A stretch of 64,000 bases of DNA, taken from NCBI RefSeq assembly GCF_900109945.1, contig NZ_FOBX01000005.1, positions 1 through 64,000 on the forward strand. The letters are read 5' to 3'. Below the pieces are notes generated by a model that saw only the letters and a program-made list of their open reading frames with translations, was not told the origin of the DNA and made no database searches. Positions within the stretch are counted from its first letter, which is position 1. The number at the start of each line of letters is the position of its first letter. A program made the position numbers and the translations under genes. The stretch comes from Bradyrhizobium sp. OK095. Its GTDB lineage: Bacteria; Pseudomonadota; Alphaproteobacteria; Rhizobiales; Xanthobacteraceae. Positions 50,862-59,538 of the stretch are shown here, piece by piece.

Positions 50862-53366
50862 ATGTCAGGCGTGATCGTGTCGATGCGTCGGACGCTGTTG
50901 TCGTGCACCTCGTTGGCGCGCAACGGCCTGTTGGGAGGCGCTCTCGCGGCGCTGCTGCCGGCTGCGCCGGCTGAGGCCGCCGATCTCATCGACACGCTCT
51001 CGATCATGCTTGACTTCAACCGGCAGGAACTCGCGGTGCTCGCCACCGCGCTGGCCCTGCTCGGCTTCTCCGTTGTGGCCGCGATCCTGTTGATGCGCAC
51101 ACGCGTGCGCACGGCGAAGAACGAGGCGCGGCTGCGCGCGCGGGTTCGGGAACTGCAGCTCCAGTCCGACCGTTTCGGCGCGCTGCTGTTCGCCGAGCCG
51201 CAGATCCTGATCTCCTGGCCCGCCGGCGACGACCGCGCGCAGATTTCCGGCGACATCGCGATGGTGCTGCCGCGCGATCCCACGCCGCAGCGCGTGCTGG
51301 CGTTCGGAACCTGGCTGCCGCCGGAACCCGCGCTGCAGATGGACCACGCGGTCGATGCGCTGCGCGATCGCGGCGACGGCTTCCAGCTGACGCTGACCAC
51401 CGCCAACGGTCACACGCTTGAAGCGCTCGGCCGCGCCATCGGCGGCCAAGCCATTGTCAGGATTCGCGAACTCTCAGGCCTGCGCCGCGATCTCGCCGAA
51501 ACCAATCTGCGCTACAAGGCGCTCTCGGACGAAACCGAGATGCTGCGCGGCTTCGCCACTGCTGCGCCATGGCCGATCTGGGCCAAGGGTGAAAACGGCG
51601 CGCTGACTTTCGCCAATCCGGCCTATGTGCGCGCGACCGAGGCGGCCAGCGTCACTGACGCCCAGGAACGCAAGCTCGAGCTGCTCGACAGCGCTGACCG
51701 CACGGCCATGGAGCGGGGCCTGAAGGACGCCGCCAATTTCACCTCGCGACTGCCGATCGTGATCGGCGGCGAGCGGCGCATCTACGACGTTCGCGCCGTC
51801 AATGTCGGCAGCGGCAGTGTCGGCGTCGCCATCGACGCCAGCGAAGCCGATGGACTGAGCTCGGCGCTGGTGCGGATGGCGGAGGCGCATCGCCGCACGC
51901 TCGACCAGCTCTCCTCGGGCGTTGCCGTGTTCGACGGCCAGCGCCGGCTCGCCTTCTACAACGATTCGTACCGGCGGCTGTGGGACCTCGACCGCAGCTT
52001 CCTCGACGCCAATCCCGACGATTCCAGCGTGCTCGACAAGCTCCGCGCCGCGCGCAAGCTGCCGGAGCAGCCGGATTTCCGGGCCTGGAAGGCAAAATTG
52101 CACGAGGCTTATCGTGCGGTCGAGGCAGCAAAAGACACCTGGTATCTGCCCGACGGCCGCGCGCTCTCCGTCGTCACCACACCGAATCCGGAAGGCGGCG
52201 TCACCTATCTGTTCGACGACGTCACCGAGGGCCTCGAGCTCGCCCGCCGCTTCGACGGCATGATCCGGGTTCAGCGCGAGACGCTGGACAGCCTCGCCGA
52301 GGGCGTCGCCGTGTTCGGCAGCAACGGCAAGGCGCAGCTGTTCAACCCGGCCTTTGTCCGGATGTGGAAGCTCTCGAGCGATGCCATGCGCGACGAACCG
52401 CATATCCAGACCGTCGAAGGCTGGTGCCATCAGCTGTTCGACGATCCCGCGGTCTGGCGCCAGATCCGCGAGGCCGTCACCTCGATCGAGAGCCGCGCCG
52501 ACGTGCCGCTCAAGCTGGAGCGCAAGGACGGCAGCGTGCTCGACGGCATGATCCGGCCGCTGCCTGACGGCGCCACCATGCTGACGTTCCAGGACATCAC
52601 CGACACCGAGAATGTCGAGCGTGCGCTGCGCGAGCGCAACGAGGCGCTGGAGACCGCCGACCAGATGAAGGTGGATTTCGTCCACCACGTCTCCTACGAG
52701 CTGCGCTCGCCGCTCACCACCATCATCGGCTTCGCCCATTTCCTCAGCGATCCCTCGACCGGGCCGCTGACGCCGAAACAGGCCGAATATCTCGACTACG
52801 TCACCAAATCGACCAACGCGCTGCTGGCGCTGACCAACAACATTCTGGATCTCGCCACCATCGACGCCGGCGCGATGAAGCTGGAACTCGGCTCGGTCGA
52901 CGTCAGCAAGACCATCGAGCTTGCCGCCGAGGGCATCCAGGATCGTCTCGCCACCGACCGCATCCGGCTCAAGGTCGAGATCGCGCCTGACGTCGGCAAC
53001 TTCGTCGGCGACGAGAAGCGCGTGGTGCAGGTGCTCTATAACCTCCTCGCCAACGCCGTCGGATTTTCTCCACAGGATTCCACCGTCGGCATCAGCGCGC
53101 GCCGAACTGAACGCAGTGTGGTCTTCACTGTGACAGATTCCGGGCCTGGAATACCTGCCGACATGAAGGACAAGGTGTTCAACTGGTTCGAAAGCCGCTC
53201 GCAGGGCTCGCGTCACCGCGGCGCCGGCCTCGGCCTGTCGCTGGTGCGCTCCTTCGTCGAGCTGCATGGCGGCAAGGTGCGGGTGGATTCGATCGTCGGC
53301 CGGGGCACGGTCGTGATCTGCGACTTCCCGACCGACCAGGCGGCGCATCGCGACGCCGCCGAATGA
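50862..53366 (+). CDS. divL: DivL-type PAS sensor kinase with Tyr at the phosphoacceptor position
   Basis: DivL promotes CckA kinase and so CtrA activity in alphaproteobacterial cell-cycle control. The 834-residue protein has an N-terminal hydrophobic stretch, a membrane helix at about 56-78, PAS-like domains at about 220-330, 345-460 and 470-580, then a HisKA-type helix pair. The phosphoacceptor motif reads HHVSYELRSPL: Tyr612 replaces the normal His, the hallmark of Caulobacter DivL. The ATPase domain has N box LYNLLANAVGFSP and G boxes DSGPGIP and GAGLGLSLV. It overlaps the next gene by 4 nt. ATG 50883 is an alternative start. Confidence 0.85.
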   Translation: MSGVIVSMRRTLLSCTSLARNGLLGGALAALLPAAPAEAADLIDTLSIMLDFNRQELAVLATALALLGFSVVAAILLMRTRVRTAKNEARLRARVRELQLQSDRFGALLFAEPQILISWPAGDDRAQISGDIAMVLPRDPTPQRVLAFGTWLPPEPALQMDHAVDALRDRGDGFQLTLTTANGHTLEALGRAIGGQAIVRIRELSGLRRDLAETNLRYKALSDETEMLRGFATAAPWPIWAKGENGALTFANPAYVRATEAASVTDAQERKLELLDSADRTAMERGLKDAANFTSRLPIVIGGERRIYDVRAVNVGSGSVGVAIDASEADGLSSALVRMAEAHRRTLDQLSSGVAVFDGQRRLAFYNDSYRRLWDLDRSFLDANPDDSSVLDKLRAARKLPEQPDFRAWKAKLHEAYRAVEAAKDTWYLPDGRALSVVTTPNPEGGVTYLFDDVTEGLELARRFDGMIRVQRETLDSLAEGVAVFGSNGKAQLFNPAFVRMWKLSSDAMRDEPHIQTVEGWCHQLFDDPAVWRQIREAVTSIESRADVPLKLERKDGSVLDGMIRPLPDGATMLTFQDITDTENVERALRERNEALETADQMKVDFVHHVSYELRSPLTTIIGFAHFLSDPSTGPLTPKQAEYLDYVTKSTNALLALTNNILDLATIDAGAMKLELGSVDVSKTIELAAEGIQDRLATDRIRLKVEIAPDVGNFVGDEKRVVQVLYNLLANAVGFSPQDSTVGISARRTERSVVFTVTDSGPGIPADMKDKVFNWFESRSQGSRHRGAGLGLSLVRSFVELHGGKVRVDSIVGRGTVVICDFPTDQAAHRDAAE

Positions 53367-54889
53367 TCGCGTCCACCACATTCTCCGTCCCGCTTCACAA
53401 CGAGACGGCGACTGCGCAATTGATGGCCGACCTCGCGCTGCTGGTCGGCCCCGGCGACGTCATCACGCTCACCGGTGATCTCGGCGCCGGCAAGACAGCG
53501 GCCGCCCGCGCCATGATTCGCTACCTCGCAGACGACGAAGAGCTGGAGGTTCCGAGCCCGACCTTCACCCTGGTGCAGGGCTATGAGCTGCCGCCCTACC
53601 CGGTGATGCATGCCGACCTCTACCGCGTCGAGGACGAGAGCGAGCTCGAGGAGATCGGGCTGTCGCCGCTGCCCGATGCCACGCTGGTGCTAATCGAATG
53701 GCCCGAGCGGGCGCCGTCGGCGATGCCTGGGGATCGCATCGACATCGTCCTGACGCACCGGCCGGCGCTGGGCTCGAACGCGCGCGCCGCCGACATCACC
53801 GGTCACGGCAACGCCGCCGCCACTGTTGCGCGGCTGAAGGCGCTGCGCGAGTTCCTGGACGCATCCGGCTATATCGACGCCACGCGCAAGCGCATGGCCG
53901 GCGATGCCTCGACCCGCTCCTATGCGCGGCTGCGGCGCGACGACGCGATCGTCATCCTCATGAACTCCCCGCAGCGGCCGGATGGCGCTGCGATGTACAA
54001 TGGAAAATCCTACAGCGCTGCGGTGCATCTGGCCGAAAACGTCAGGCCGTTCGTCGCGATCGACGAAGGCCTGCGTGCGCAAAGCATCTCCGCGCCCGCG
54101 ATCCACCATTTCGATCTCGACCACGGCTTCCTGATCAGCGAGGACTTCGGCAGCGAGGGCGTGATCGAAGGCGATCCGCCGCGCCCGATTCCCGAGCGCT
54201 ACGAAGCCGCGACCGATTTGCTGGCCATGCTGCACAGCAAGACGCTGCCAGGGACGCTGCCGCTGGACGGGCAGAGCTACGCCATTCCCGTCTTCGACAT
54301 CGAGGCGTTGCTGATCGAAATCGGACTGATGCCGGAATGGTATCTGCCCGACCGCAACGCGCCGCTGAGCCATGAGACGCGCGCAGAATTTTTCGCGATG
54401 TGGCGCGAGCTGCTGAAGAAGCCGCTGGCCGCGCCGAAGACGTGGATCATCCGCGATTATCACTCGCCCAATTTGATCTGGCTCGGCGACCGCTCGGGCA
54501 TCGCGCGCGTCGGCGTGATCGATTTCCAGGATACCGTGCTCGGGCCAAAATCCTACGACGTGGTGTCGCTGCTCCAGGACGCCCGCATCGACGTGCCCGA
54601 AAACATCGAGCTGACATTGCTGTCGCGCTACATCAAGGCGCGGCGCGCCGATGATGCGAGCTTCGATCCGGCCGGCTTCGCCGAGCTCTACGCCATCATG
54701 TCGGCGCAGCGGAACACGCGCCTGCTCGGCACCTTCGCCCGGCTCAACCGCCGCGACGGTAAGCCGCATTATCTGCGCCACCAGCCGCGGATCTGGACCT
54801 ATCTCCAGCGCTCGCTGGCGCATCCGGCGCTTGAGCATTTGCGCGACTGGTATCTCGCCAACGTCCCGCCGCCGCAATCCGGAACCTGA
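53363..54889 (+). CDS. tsaE: TsaE-AmgK fusion: t6A ATPase subunit and cell-wall amino-sugar kinase
   Basis: The N-terminal domain (about 1-150) is TsaE, the ATPase that resets the TsaBD complex in t6A37 formation: GDLGAGKTAAAR at about 38-49, SPTFTLVQGY and HADLYR with the conserved residues. The C-terminal part (about 165-500) is an aminoglycoside-phosphotransferase-fold kinase of AmgK type, which phosphorylates recycled MurNAc/GlcNAc at C1: IIRDYHSPNLIWLG (Brenner motif) and GVIDFQDTVLGPKSYDV. MurU, the next enzyme in that route, is two genes downstream, which supports AmgK. The ATG overlaps the divL stop. Such fusions are known in alphaproteobacteria. Confidence 0.92.
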   Translation: MIASTTFSVPLHNETATAQLMADLALLVGPGDVITLTGDLGAGKTAAARAMIRYLADDEELEVPSPTFTLVQGYELPPYPVMHADLYRVEDESELEEIGLSPLPDATLVLIEWPERAPSAMPGDRIDIVLTHRPALGSNARAADITGHGNAAATVARLKALREFLDASGYIDATRKRMAGDASTRSYARLRRDDAIVILMNSPQRPDGAAMYNGKSYSAAVHLAENVRPFVAIDEGLRAQSISAPAIHHFDLDHGFLISEDFGSEGVIEGDPPRPIPERYEAATDLLAMLHSKTLPGTLPLDGQSYAIPVFDIEALLIEIGLMPEWYLPDRNAPLSHETRAEFFAMWRELLKKPLAAPKTWIIRDYHSPNLIWLGDRSGIARVGVIDFQDTVLGPKSYDVVSLLQDARIDVPENIELTLLSRYIKARRADDASFDPAGFAELYAIMSAQRNTRLLGTFARLNRRDGKPHYLRHQPRIWTYLQRSLAHPALEHLRDWYLANVPPPQSGT

Positions 54890-54966
54890 TTTACCGGCTG
54901 TTAGCCATCGTATCGGTATCATCGCCCGCAGGCCGCCGGACAAATACGGGGCTGGAGCAAGGGCAG

Positions 54967-55284
54967 ATGGCGGTCAAGACGGACCATCGAGGAAACAGCC
55001 GGGTTGTTTTCGAACGCGGGATTGCGGCCCAGATGATGGGGATCGACGGCACCTGGCGGCGCGAATGCACCATGGAGGATGTCTCCGAAAGCGGTGCCAA
55101 GCTGACCATCGACGGTTCGGTCGAAGGCCTGCATCTGAAGGAATTCTTTCTTTTGCTGTCGTCCACCGGGTTAGCGTACCGGCGCTGCGAGCTGGCCTGG
55201 GTCAATGGTGACCAGATCGGCGTCAATTTCCTGAAGATCGGCGACAAGAAGAAAAAGGCACGTTCCACAAGCGTTGGGGCGTGA
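54967..55284 (+). CDS. PilZ-domain protein (probable c-di-GMP receptor)
   Basis: The 105-residue protein is essentially one PilZ domain. R8-G-N-S-R12 gives the RxxxR motif and DVSESG (about residues 39-44) the (D/N)xSxxG motif, so the c-di-GMP site is intact. GLAYRRCELAWVNGDQIGVNFL forms the usual C-terminal barrel strands. A basic tail (KIGDKKKKARS) follows. It stands between the amgK and murU units with gaps of about 77 and 139 bp, an unusual insertion into a peptidoglycan-recycling pair. The output partner is unknown. Confidence 0.88.
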   Translation: MAVKTDHRGNSRVVFERGIAAQMMGIDGTWRRECTMEDVSESGAKLTIDGSVEGLHLKEFFLLLSSTGLAYRRCELAWVNGDQIGVNFLKIGDKKKKARSTSVGA

Positions 55285-55423
55285 CGGCAACACCCGTCGT
55301 ACAACCGTCACCGCAGGTGATTAAGGCGGTCAAGACGCGGTGCGGCTGATTGAGTCCCGTGCTAGGATTGCTGCAAACGCGAAATCAATTGGTTCGAGAC
55401 AGAAGAATCTGAGAAAGCAAAGG

Positions 55424-56146
55424 ATGTCCGTCAAGCCGACCAAAGCCATGGTGCTCGCCGCAGGGTTCGGCCTGCGCATGCGTCCGCTGACGGACAAGAT
55501 GCCGAAGCCGATGGTGCCGGTCGCCGGCCAGCCGCTGCTCGACCATGTGCTCGACAAGCTCGGCCACGCCGGCGTGACCGAGGCGGTGGTCAACGTGCAT
55601 TACCTGCCGGACCAGATCATCAATCACACCGCATCGCGCCAGCTTCCGCGCGTGACCATCTCCGACGAGCGCGACCAGGTGCTCGGCACCGGCGGCGGCG
55701 TGGTCAAGGCGCTGCCGCTGCTCGGCGATGCGCCGTTCTACCACGTCAATTCCGACACGCTCTGGATCGACGGCGTGCGCTCCAATTTGGCGCGGCTTGC
55801 AGAAAACTTCGACCCTGAGCGCATGGACATCCTGCTGCTGATGGCGCCGACCGCGACCAGCATCGGCTATAACGGCCGCGGCGACTACGGCATGATGGCA
55901 GATGGTGCCCTGCGCAAGCGCAAGGAAAAAGAGGTCGTCCCGTTCGTCTATGCGGGCGCGGCGATCCTGTCGCCCTCGATCTTCGCCGATGCGCCGACGG
56001 GCGAGTTCTCGCTGACCAAAATGTTCGACCGCGCCAACGAGCAGGAGCGCCTGTTCGGCCTGCGCCTCGACGGCGTCTGGATGCATGTCGGCACGCCCGA
56101 TGCAGTGCACGCCGCGGAAGAGGCGTTTCTGGAGAGCGTGGCGTAA
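55424..56146 (+). CDS. murU: N-acetylmuramate-1-phosphate uridylyltransferase MurU
   Basis: MurU makes UDP-MurNAc from MurNAc-1-P and UTP, letting recycled muropeptide sugar bypass de novo (fosfomycin-sensitive) synthesis. The 240-residue nucleotidyltransferase has the loop AMVLAAGFGLRMRPLTDK and KPMVPVAGQPLLDHVLDKL, GTGGGVVKALPLLG, and the metal-binding Asp of HVNSDTLW. Pairing with the AmgK domain upstream argues for MurU over other sugar-1-phosphate transferases. ATG 55424 is favoured, with GAGAAAG upstream; the open frame begins 84 nt earlier. A palindromic repeat follows the stop. Confidence 0.9.
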   Translation: MSVKPTKAMVLAAGFGLRMRPLTDKMPKPMVPVAGQPLLDHVLDKLGHAGVTEAVVNVHYLPDQIINHTASRQLPRVTISDERDQVLGTGGGVVKALPLLGDAPFYHVNSDTLWIDGVRSNLARLAENFDPERMDILLLMAPTATSIGYNGRGDYGMMADGALRKRKEKEVVPFVYAGAAILSPSIFADAPTGEFSLTKMFDRANEQERLFGLRLDGVWMHVGTPDAVHAAEEAFLESVA

Positions 56147-56151
56147 CCCCG

Positions 56152-56291
56152 CTCTCGTGTCCCGGACGCGGTGCGGCGCGAAGTGCCGCTCCGCAGAGCC
56201 GGGACCCACACAGCCGCATCCGTTATGACGCAATATGGGCCCCGGCTCAGCAACGCGTCATTTCATGCCGCGTTGCGTCCGGGGCACGAGA
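56152..56291. repeat. Palindromic intergenic repeat, family E
   Basis: CTCGTGTCCCGGACGC (56154) is inverted against GCGTCCGGGGCACGAG (56275-56290). The middle has GTGCCGCTCCGCAGAGCCGGGACCC and the pairing GGGCCCCGGCTC. The element fills the gap between murU and addB. Such elements are common in Bradyrhizobium; I see only one copy in this window. Confidence 0.75.
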
Positions 56292-56391
56292 CCGGTGCCG
56301 CTCGGCGAACAGCGGGGATGACCTTACCTCGCCCATGTCTATTTGAGGCTCCGTCCCTATATTGGCGCCTGATCCCCGAATCAGGCAGCCC

Positions 56392-59300
56392 ATGCGCGTC
56401 TTCAGCGTTCCCCTCTCAGTTCCGTTCCTGCGCACGATCGTATCAAGCCTGCTGGACGGCCGGCTGGTCGACGGATTCGAGGCGCGGAAGGAGCCGGCGC
56501 GGCTGGCGGACGTCACGCTGTACCTGCCAACCCGGCGCGCCATGCGCGTCGTCCGCGAGATCTTTCTCGACGAGATGAAGGCGGACGCCGTGGTGCTGCC
56601 GCGCATCGTCGCGCTTGGCGATATCGACGAGGACGAGCTCGCGTTTGCCGACGAAGGCGAACAGTTTTCCGGAGCGACGCCGCTCGACATTCCGCCGCGG
56701 CTCGGTGAGCTCGAACGGCGGCTGACGCTGGCGCAGCTCGTCGCGGCCTGGGCCAAGGGCCCGGTGCTGTCGCCGCTGGTGGTCGGCGGTCCCGCCTCGA
56801 CGCTGGCGCTGGCCGGCGATCTCGCGCGCCTGATCGACGACATGGTGACGCGCGGCGTCGACTGGAGCGCACTCGATGGGCTCGTGCCTGACATGCTTGA
56901 TCGCTACTGGCAGCACTCGCTTGAATTCTTGCGTATCGCGCGCATTGCCTGGCCGGGCCATCTCGCCGAGATCAACCGCATCGAGCCTGCGGCGCGGCGC
57001 GACCTGCTGATTGCGGCGGAAGCAAAACGGCTGACCGCGCATCCCCATGGCCCCGTGATCGCGGCCGGCTCGACCGGCTCGATGCCGGCCACCGCAAAAT
57101 TCCTGCATGCGGTCGCCTCGCTGCCGCATGGCGCCGTGGTGCTGCCGGGGCTCGACACCGATCTCGACGACGATTCCTGGCGGAGCATCGGCGGCGTGCG
57201 CGATTCACTCGGCAAGTTCGCGGAGCATCCGGCGTCGAACCATCCGCAATACGCCATGCATGCGCTGCTCGATCGCTTCGGCATCAAGCGCAGCGACGTC
57301 GACATCCTCCAGCCGCCGGCCGAAGGCGGCCGCGATCTGCTCGCATCGGAATCGATGCGGCCGTCTGCCAAAACGGAAGTTTGGCACGACCGGCTGAAGC
57401 AGCCCGATGTCGCCGCGAAGATCACCGGCGGCATGAAAAACCTCGCGGTCGTCGAAGCTCCCAATCCTGAAATGGAAGCGCTCGCGATTGCCATCGCGAT
57501 GCGCGAGGCACGGCATCTCGACAAATCGGCAGCGCTGGTGACGCCGGACCGCGCGCTGGCGCGACGGGTGATGGCCGCGCTCACCCGATGGGATCTCGCC
57601 TTCGACGATTCCGGCGGCGACGTCCTGATGGAAACCTCCGCCGGAATCTTTGCACGGCTCACGGCAGAGGCTGCGACAAAGGGCTTGGAGCCGCCGACGC
57701 TGCTGGCGATGCTGAAGCATCCGTTGTGCCGGCTCGGCCGGCTGCCTGGCGCGTGGAAAGCGGCGATCGAAGGCTTGGAGCTCGCGCTCCTGCGCGGGAC
57801 GCGTCCGCCCGCGGGCACGGCCGGCCTGCTGCGCGAATTCAACCGCTTTCGCGACGAGCTCGCCAAGCTGGAGCGCAAGGAGGTTTCCGCGCTCCATCAC
57901 GCCGAGACGCGCGCGCGTCTCAAGGCAGAAGACCTCGACCGCATCCAGGCGCTGATCGATGCCTTGCAAAAAGCATTGGCGCCGATCGAGAGCCTCGCAT
58001 CGTCAAAGCCGTTCGACTTCGCCGAGCTCGCGCACCGGCACCGCGAGATCATGATCGAGCTGACGCGCGACGAGCAGGGCATTCCGCTTGCCTTCGAGGA
58101 ACGCGAGGGCCTTGCGCTCGCGAGTGCCTTCGACGATCTCCTGCGCGGCGGCACAACCAGTGGGTTGATGGTGACGCTGCCCGACTACGCCGACGTCTTC
58201 CAGACGGCGTTCAATGACCGCGCGGTACGGCGGCGAGACAAGCCCGGTGCTCACCTGCAGATCTACGGCCCGCTCGAATCGCGCCTGATGCAGGCCGACC
58301 GCATCATCGTCGGCGGGTTGATCGAGGGCGTCTGGCCGCCGGCGCCGCGCATCGATCCCTGGCTCAGCCGGCCGATGCGGCACGAGCTTGGCCTCGACCT
58401 GCCGGAGCGGCGCATCGGCCTCTCCGCCCACGATTTTGCACAACTGCTCGGCGGCGGCGAGGTGATCCTCACTCATTCCGCCAAGGCCGGCGGCGCGCCG
58501 GCGGTGGCCTCGCGCTTCCTGCACCGGTTAGAGGCGGTCGCGGGCGCCGAACTCTGGAAGACGGCCATTCGCGCCGGCGAGAAGTACGTGAAGTTCGCCG
58601 ATGCGCTCGACCAGCCCGACAAGGTCGAGCCGATCAAGCAGCCCGAGCCACGGCCGCCCCGCGCGACGCGGCCGCTCAAGATGTCGGTGACCGCGATCGA
58701 GGACTGGCTGCGCGATCCCTACACGATCTACGCGAAACATATCCTGCGGCTCGATGCGCTCGACCCCGTCGACATGCCGTTGTCGGCCGCCGACCGCGGC
58801 TCGGCGATCCACGATGCGCTCGGCGAGTTCACCGAGACCTACGCCGCGCGCCTGCCCGACGATCCCGCCCGGGTGCTACGCGCGATCGGCGAAAAGTATT
58901 TTGCGCCGCTGATGGAGCGGCCCGAGGCGCGCGCGCTGTGGTGGCCGCGCTTCCAGCGTATCGCGCGCTGGTTCGGCGAATGGGAGACGGCGCGTCGCGG
59001 CGTGATCGAGGCCATCACCGCGGAGACCCGCGGCGAGATTTCGATCCCGCTCGACAGTACGCGCAACTTCAAGCTGTCCGCCCGCGCCGACCGCATCGAG
59101 CGGCGCCAGGGCGGCGGCTACGCTATCCTCGACTACAAGACCGGCCAGCCACCGACCGGCAAGCAGGTCCGCATGGGCCTGTCGCCGCAGCTCACGCTGG
59201 AGGCCGCGATCCTGCGCGAGGGCGGTTTTCCTGATATCGACGCCGGCGCATCCGTGAGCCAGCTCGTCTATGTCCGCCTGAGCGGCAACAATCCGCCGGG

Positions 59301-59538
59301 CGAAGAACGCATCCTCGAGCTCAAGTTCAAGCAGGGCGACGAGCCGCAGCCGCCTGACACGGCCGCCGCGGAAGCGCGGGCAAAACTGGAGGTGCTGATC
59401 CGCGCCTTCGACGACGAGAACCAGCCCTACACCTCGCTGAACCTGCCGATGTGGACCAACCGCTACGGCACCTATGACGATCTCGCCCGGATCAAGGAAT
59501 GGTCTGCGGCCGGCGGCCTGGGAATTGAAGAATGGTGA
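56392..59538 (+). CDS. addB: Double-strand break repair protein AddB (alphaproteobacterial type)
   Basis: AddB is the second subunit of the AddAB helicase-nuclease, which resects DNA ends for RecA-driven repair. The 1048-residue protein has a degenerate UvrD-like N-terminal region (MRVFSVPLSVPFLRTIVSSL) and long helical parts. A C-terminal PD-(D/E)xK nuclease is visible in RADRIERRQGGGYAILDYKTG (about residues 900-925). ATG 56392 follows CAGCC; a TTG at 56362 is also open. It overlaps addA by 7 nt and stands in the conserved murU-addB-addA-trxA order. Confidence 0.94.
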   Translation: MRVFSVPLSVPFLRTIVSSLLDGRLVDGFEARKEPARLADVTLYLPTRRAMRVVREIFLDEMKADAVVLPRIVALGDIDEDELAFADEGEQFSGATPLDIPPRLGELERRLTLAQLVAAWAKGPVLSPLVVGGPASTLALAGDLARLIDDMVTRGVDWSALDGLVPDMLDRYWQHSLEFLRIARIAWPGHLAEINRIEPAARRDLLIAAEAKRLTAHPHGPVIAAGSTGSMPATAKFLHAVASLPHGAVVLPGLDTDLDDDSWRSIGGVRDSLGKFAEHPASNHPQYAMHALLDRFGIKRSDVDILQPPAEGGRDLLASESMRPSAKTEVWHDRLKQPDVAAKITGGMKNLAVVEAPNPEMEALAIAIAMREARHLDKSAALVTPDRALARRVMAALTRWDLAFDDSGGDVLMETSAGIFARLTAEAATKGLEPPTLLAMLKHPLCRLGRLPGAWKAAIEGLELALLRGTRPPAGTAGLLREFNRFRDELAKLERKEVSALHHAETRARLKAEDLDRIQALIDALQKALAPIESLASSKPFDFAELAHRHREIMIELTRDEQGIPLAFEEREGLALASAFDDLLRGGTTSGLMVTLPDYADVFQTAFNDRAVRRRDKPGAHLQIYGPLESRLMQADRIIVGGLIEGVWPPAPRIDPWLSRPMRHELGLDLPERRIGLSAHDFAQLLGGGEVILTHSAKAGGAPAVASRFLHRLEAVAGAELWKTAIRAGEKYVKFADALDQPDKVEPIKQPEPRPPRATRPLKMSVTAIEDWLRDPYTIYAKHILRLDALDPVDMPLSAADRGSAIHDALGEFTETYAARLPDDPARVLRAIGEKYFAPLMERPEARALWWPRFQRIARWFGEWETARRGVIEAITAETRGEISIPLDSTRNFKLSARADRIERRQGGGYAILDYKTGQPPTGKQVRMGLSPQLTLEAAILREGGFPDIDAGASVSQLVYVRLSGNNPPGEERILELKFKQGDEPQPPDTAAAEARAKLEVLIRAFDDENQPYTSLNLPMWTNRYGTYDDLARIKEWSAAGGLGIEEW

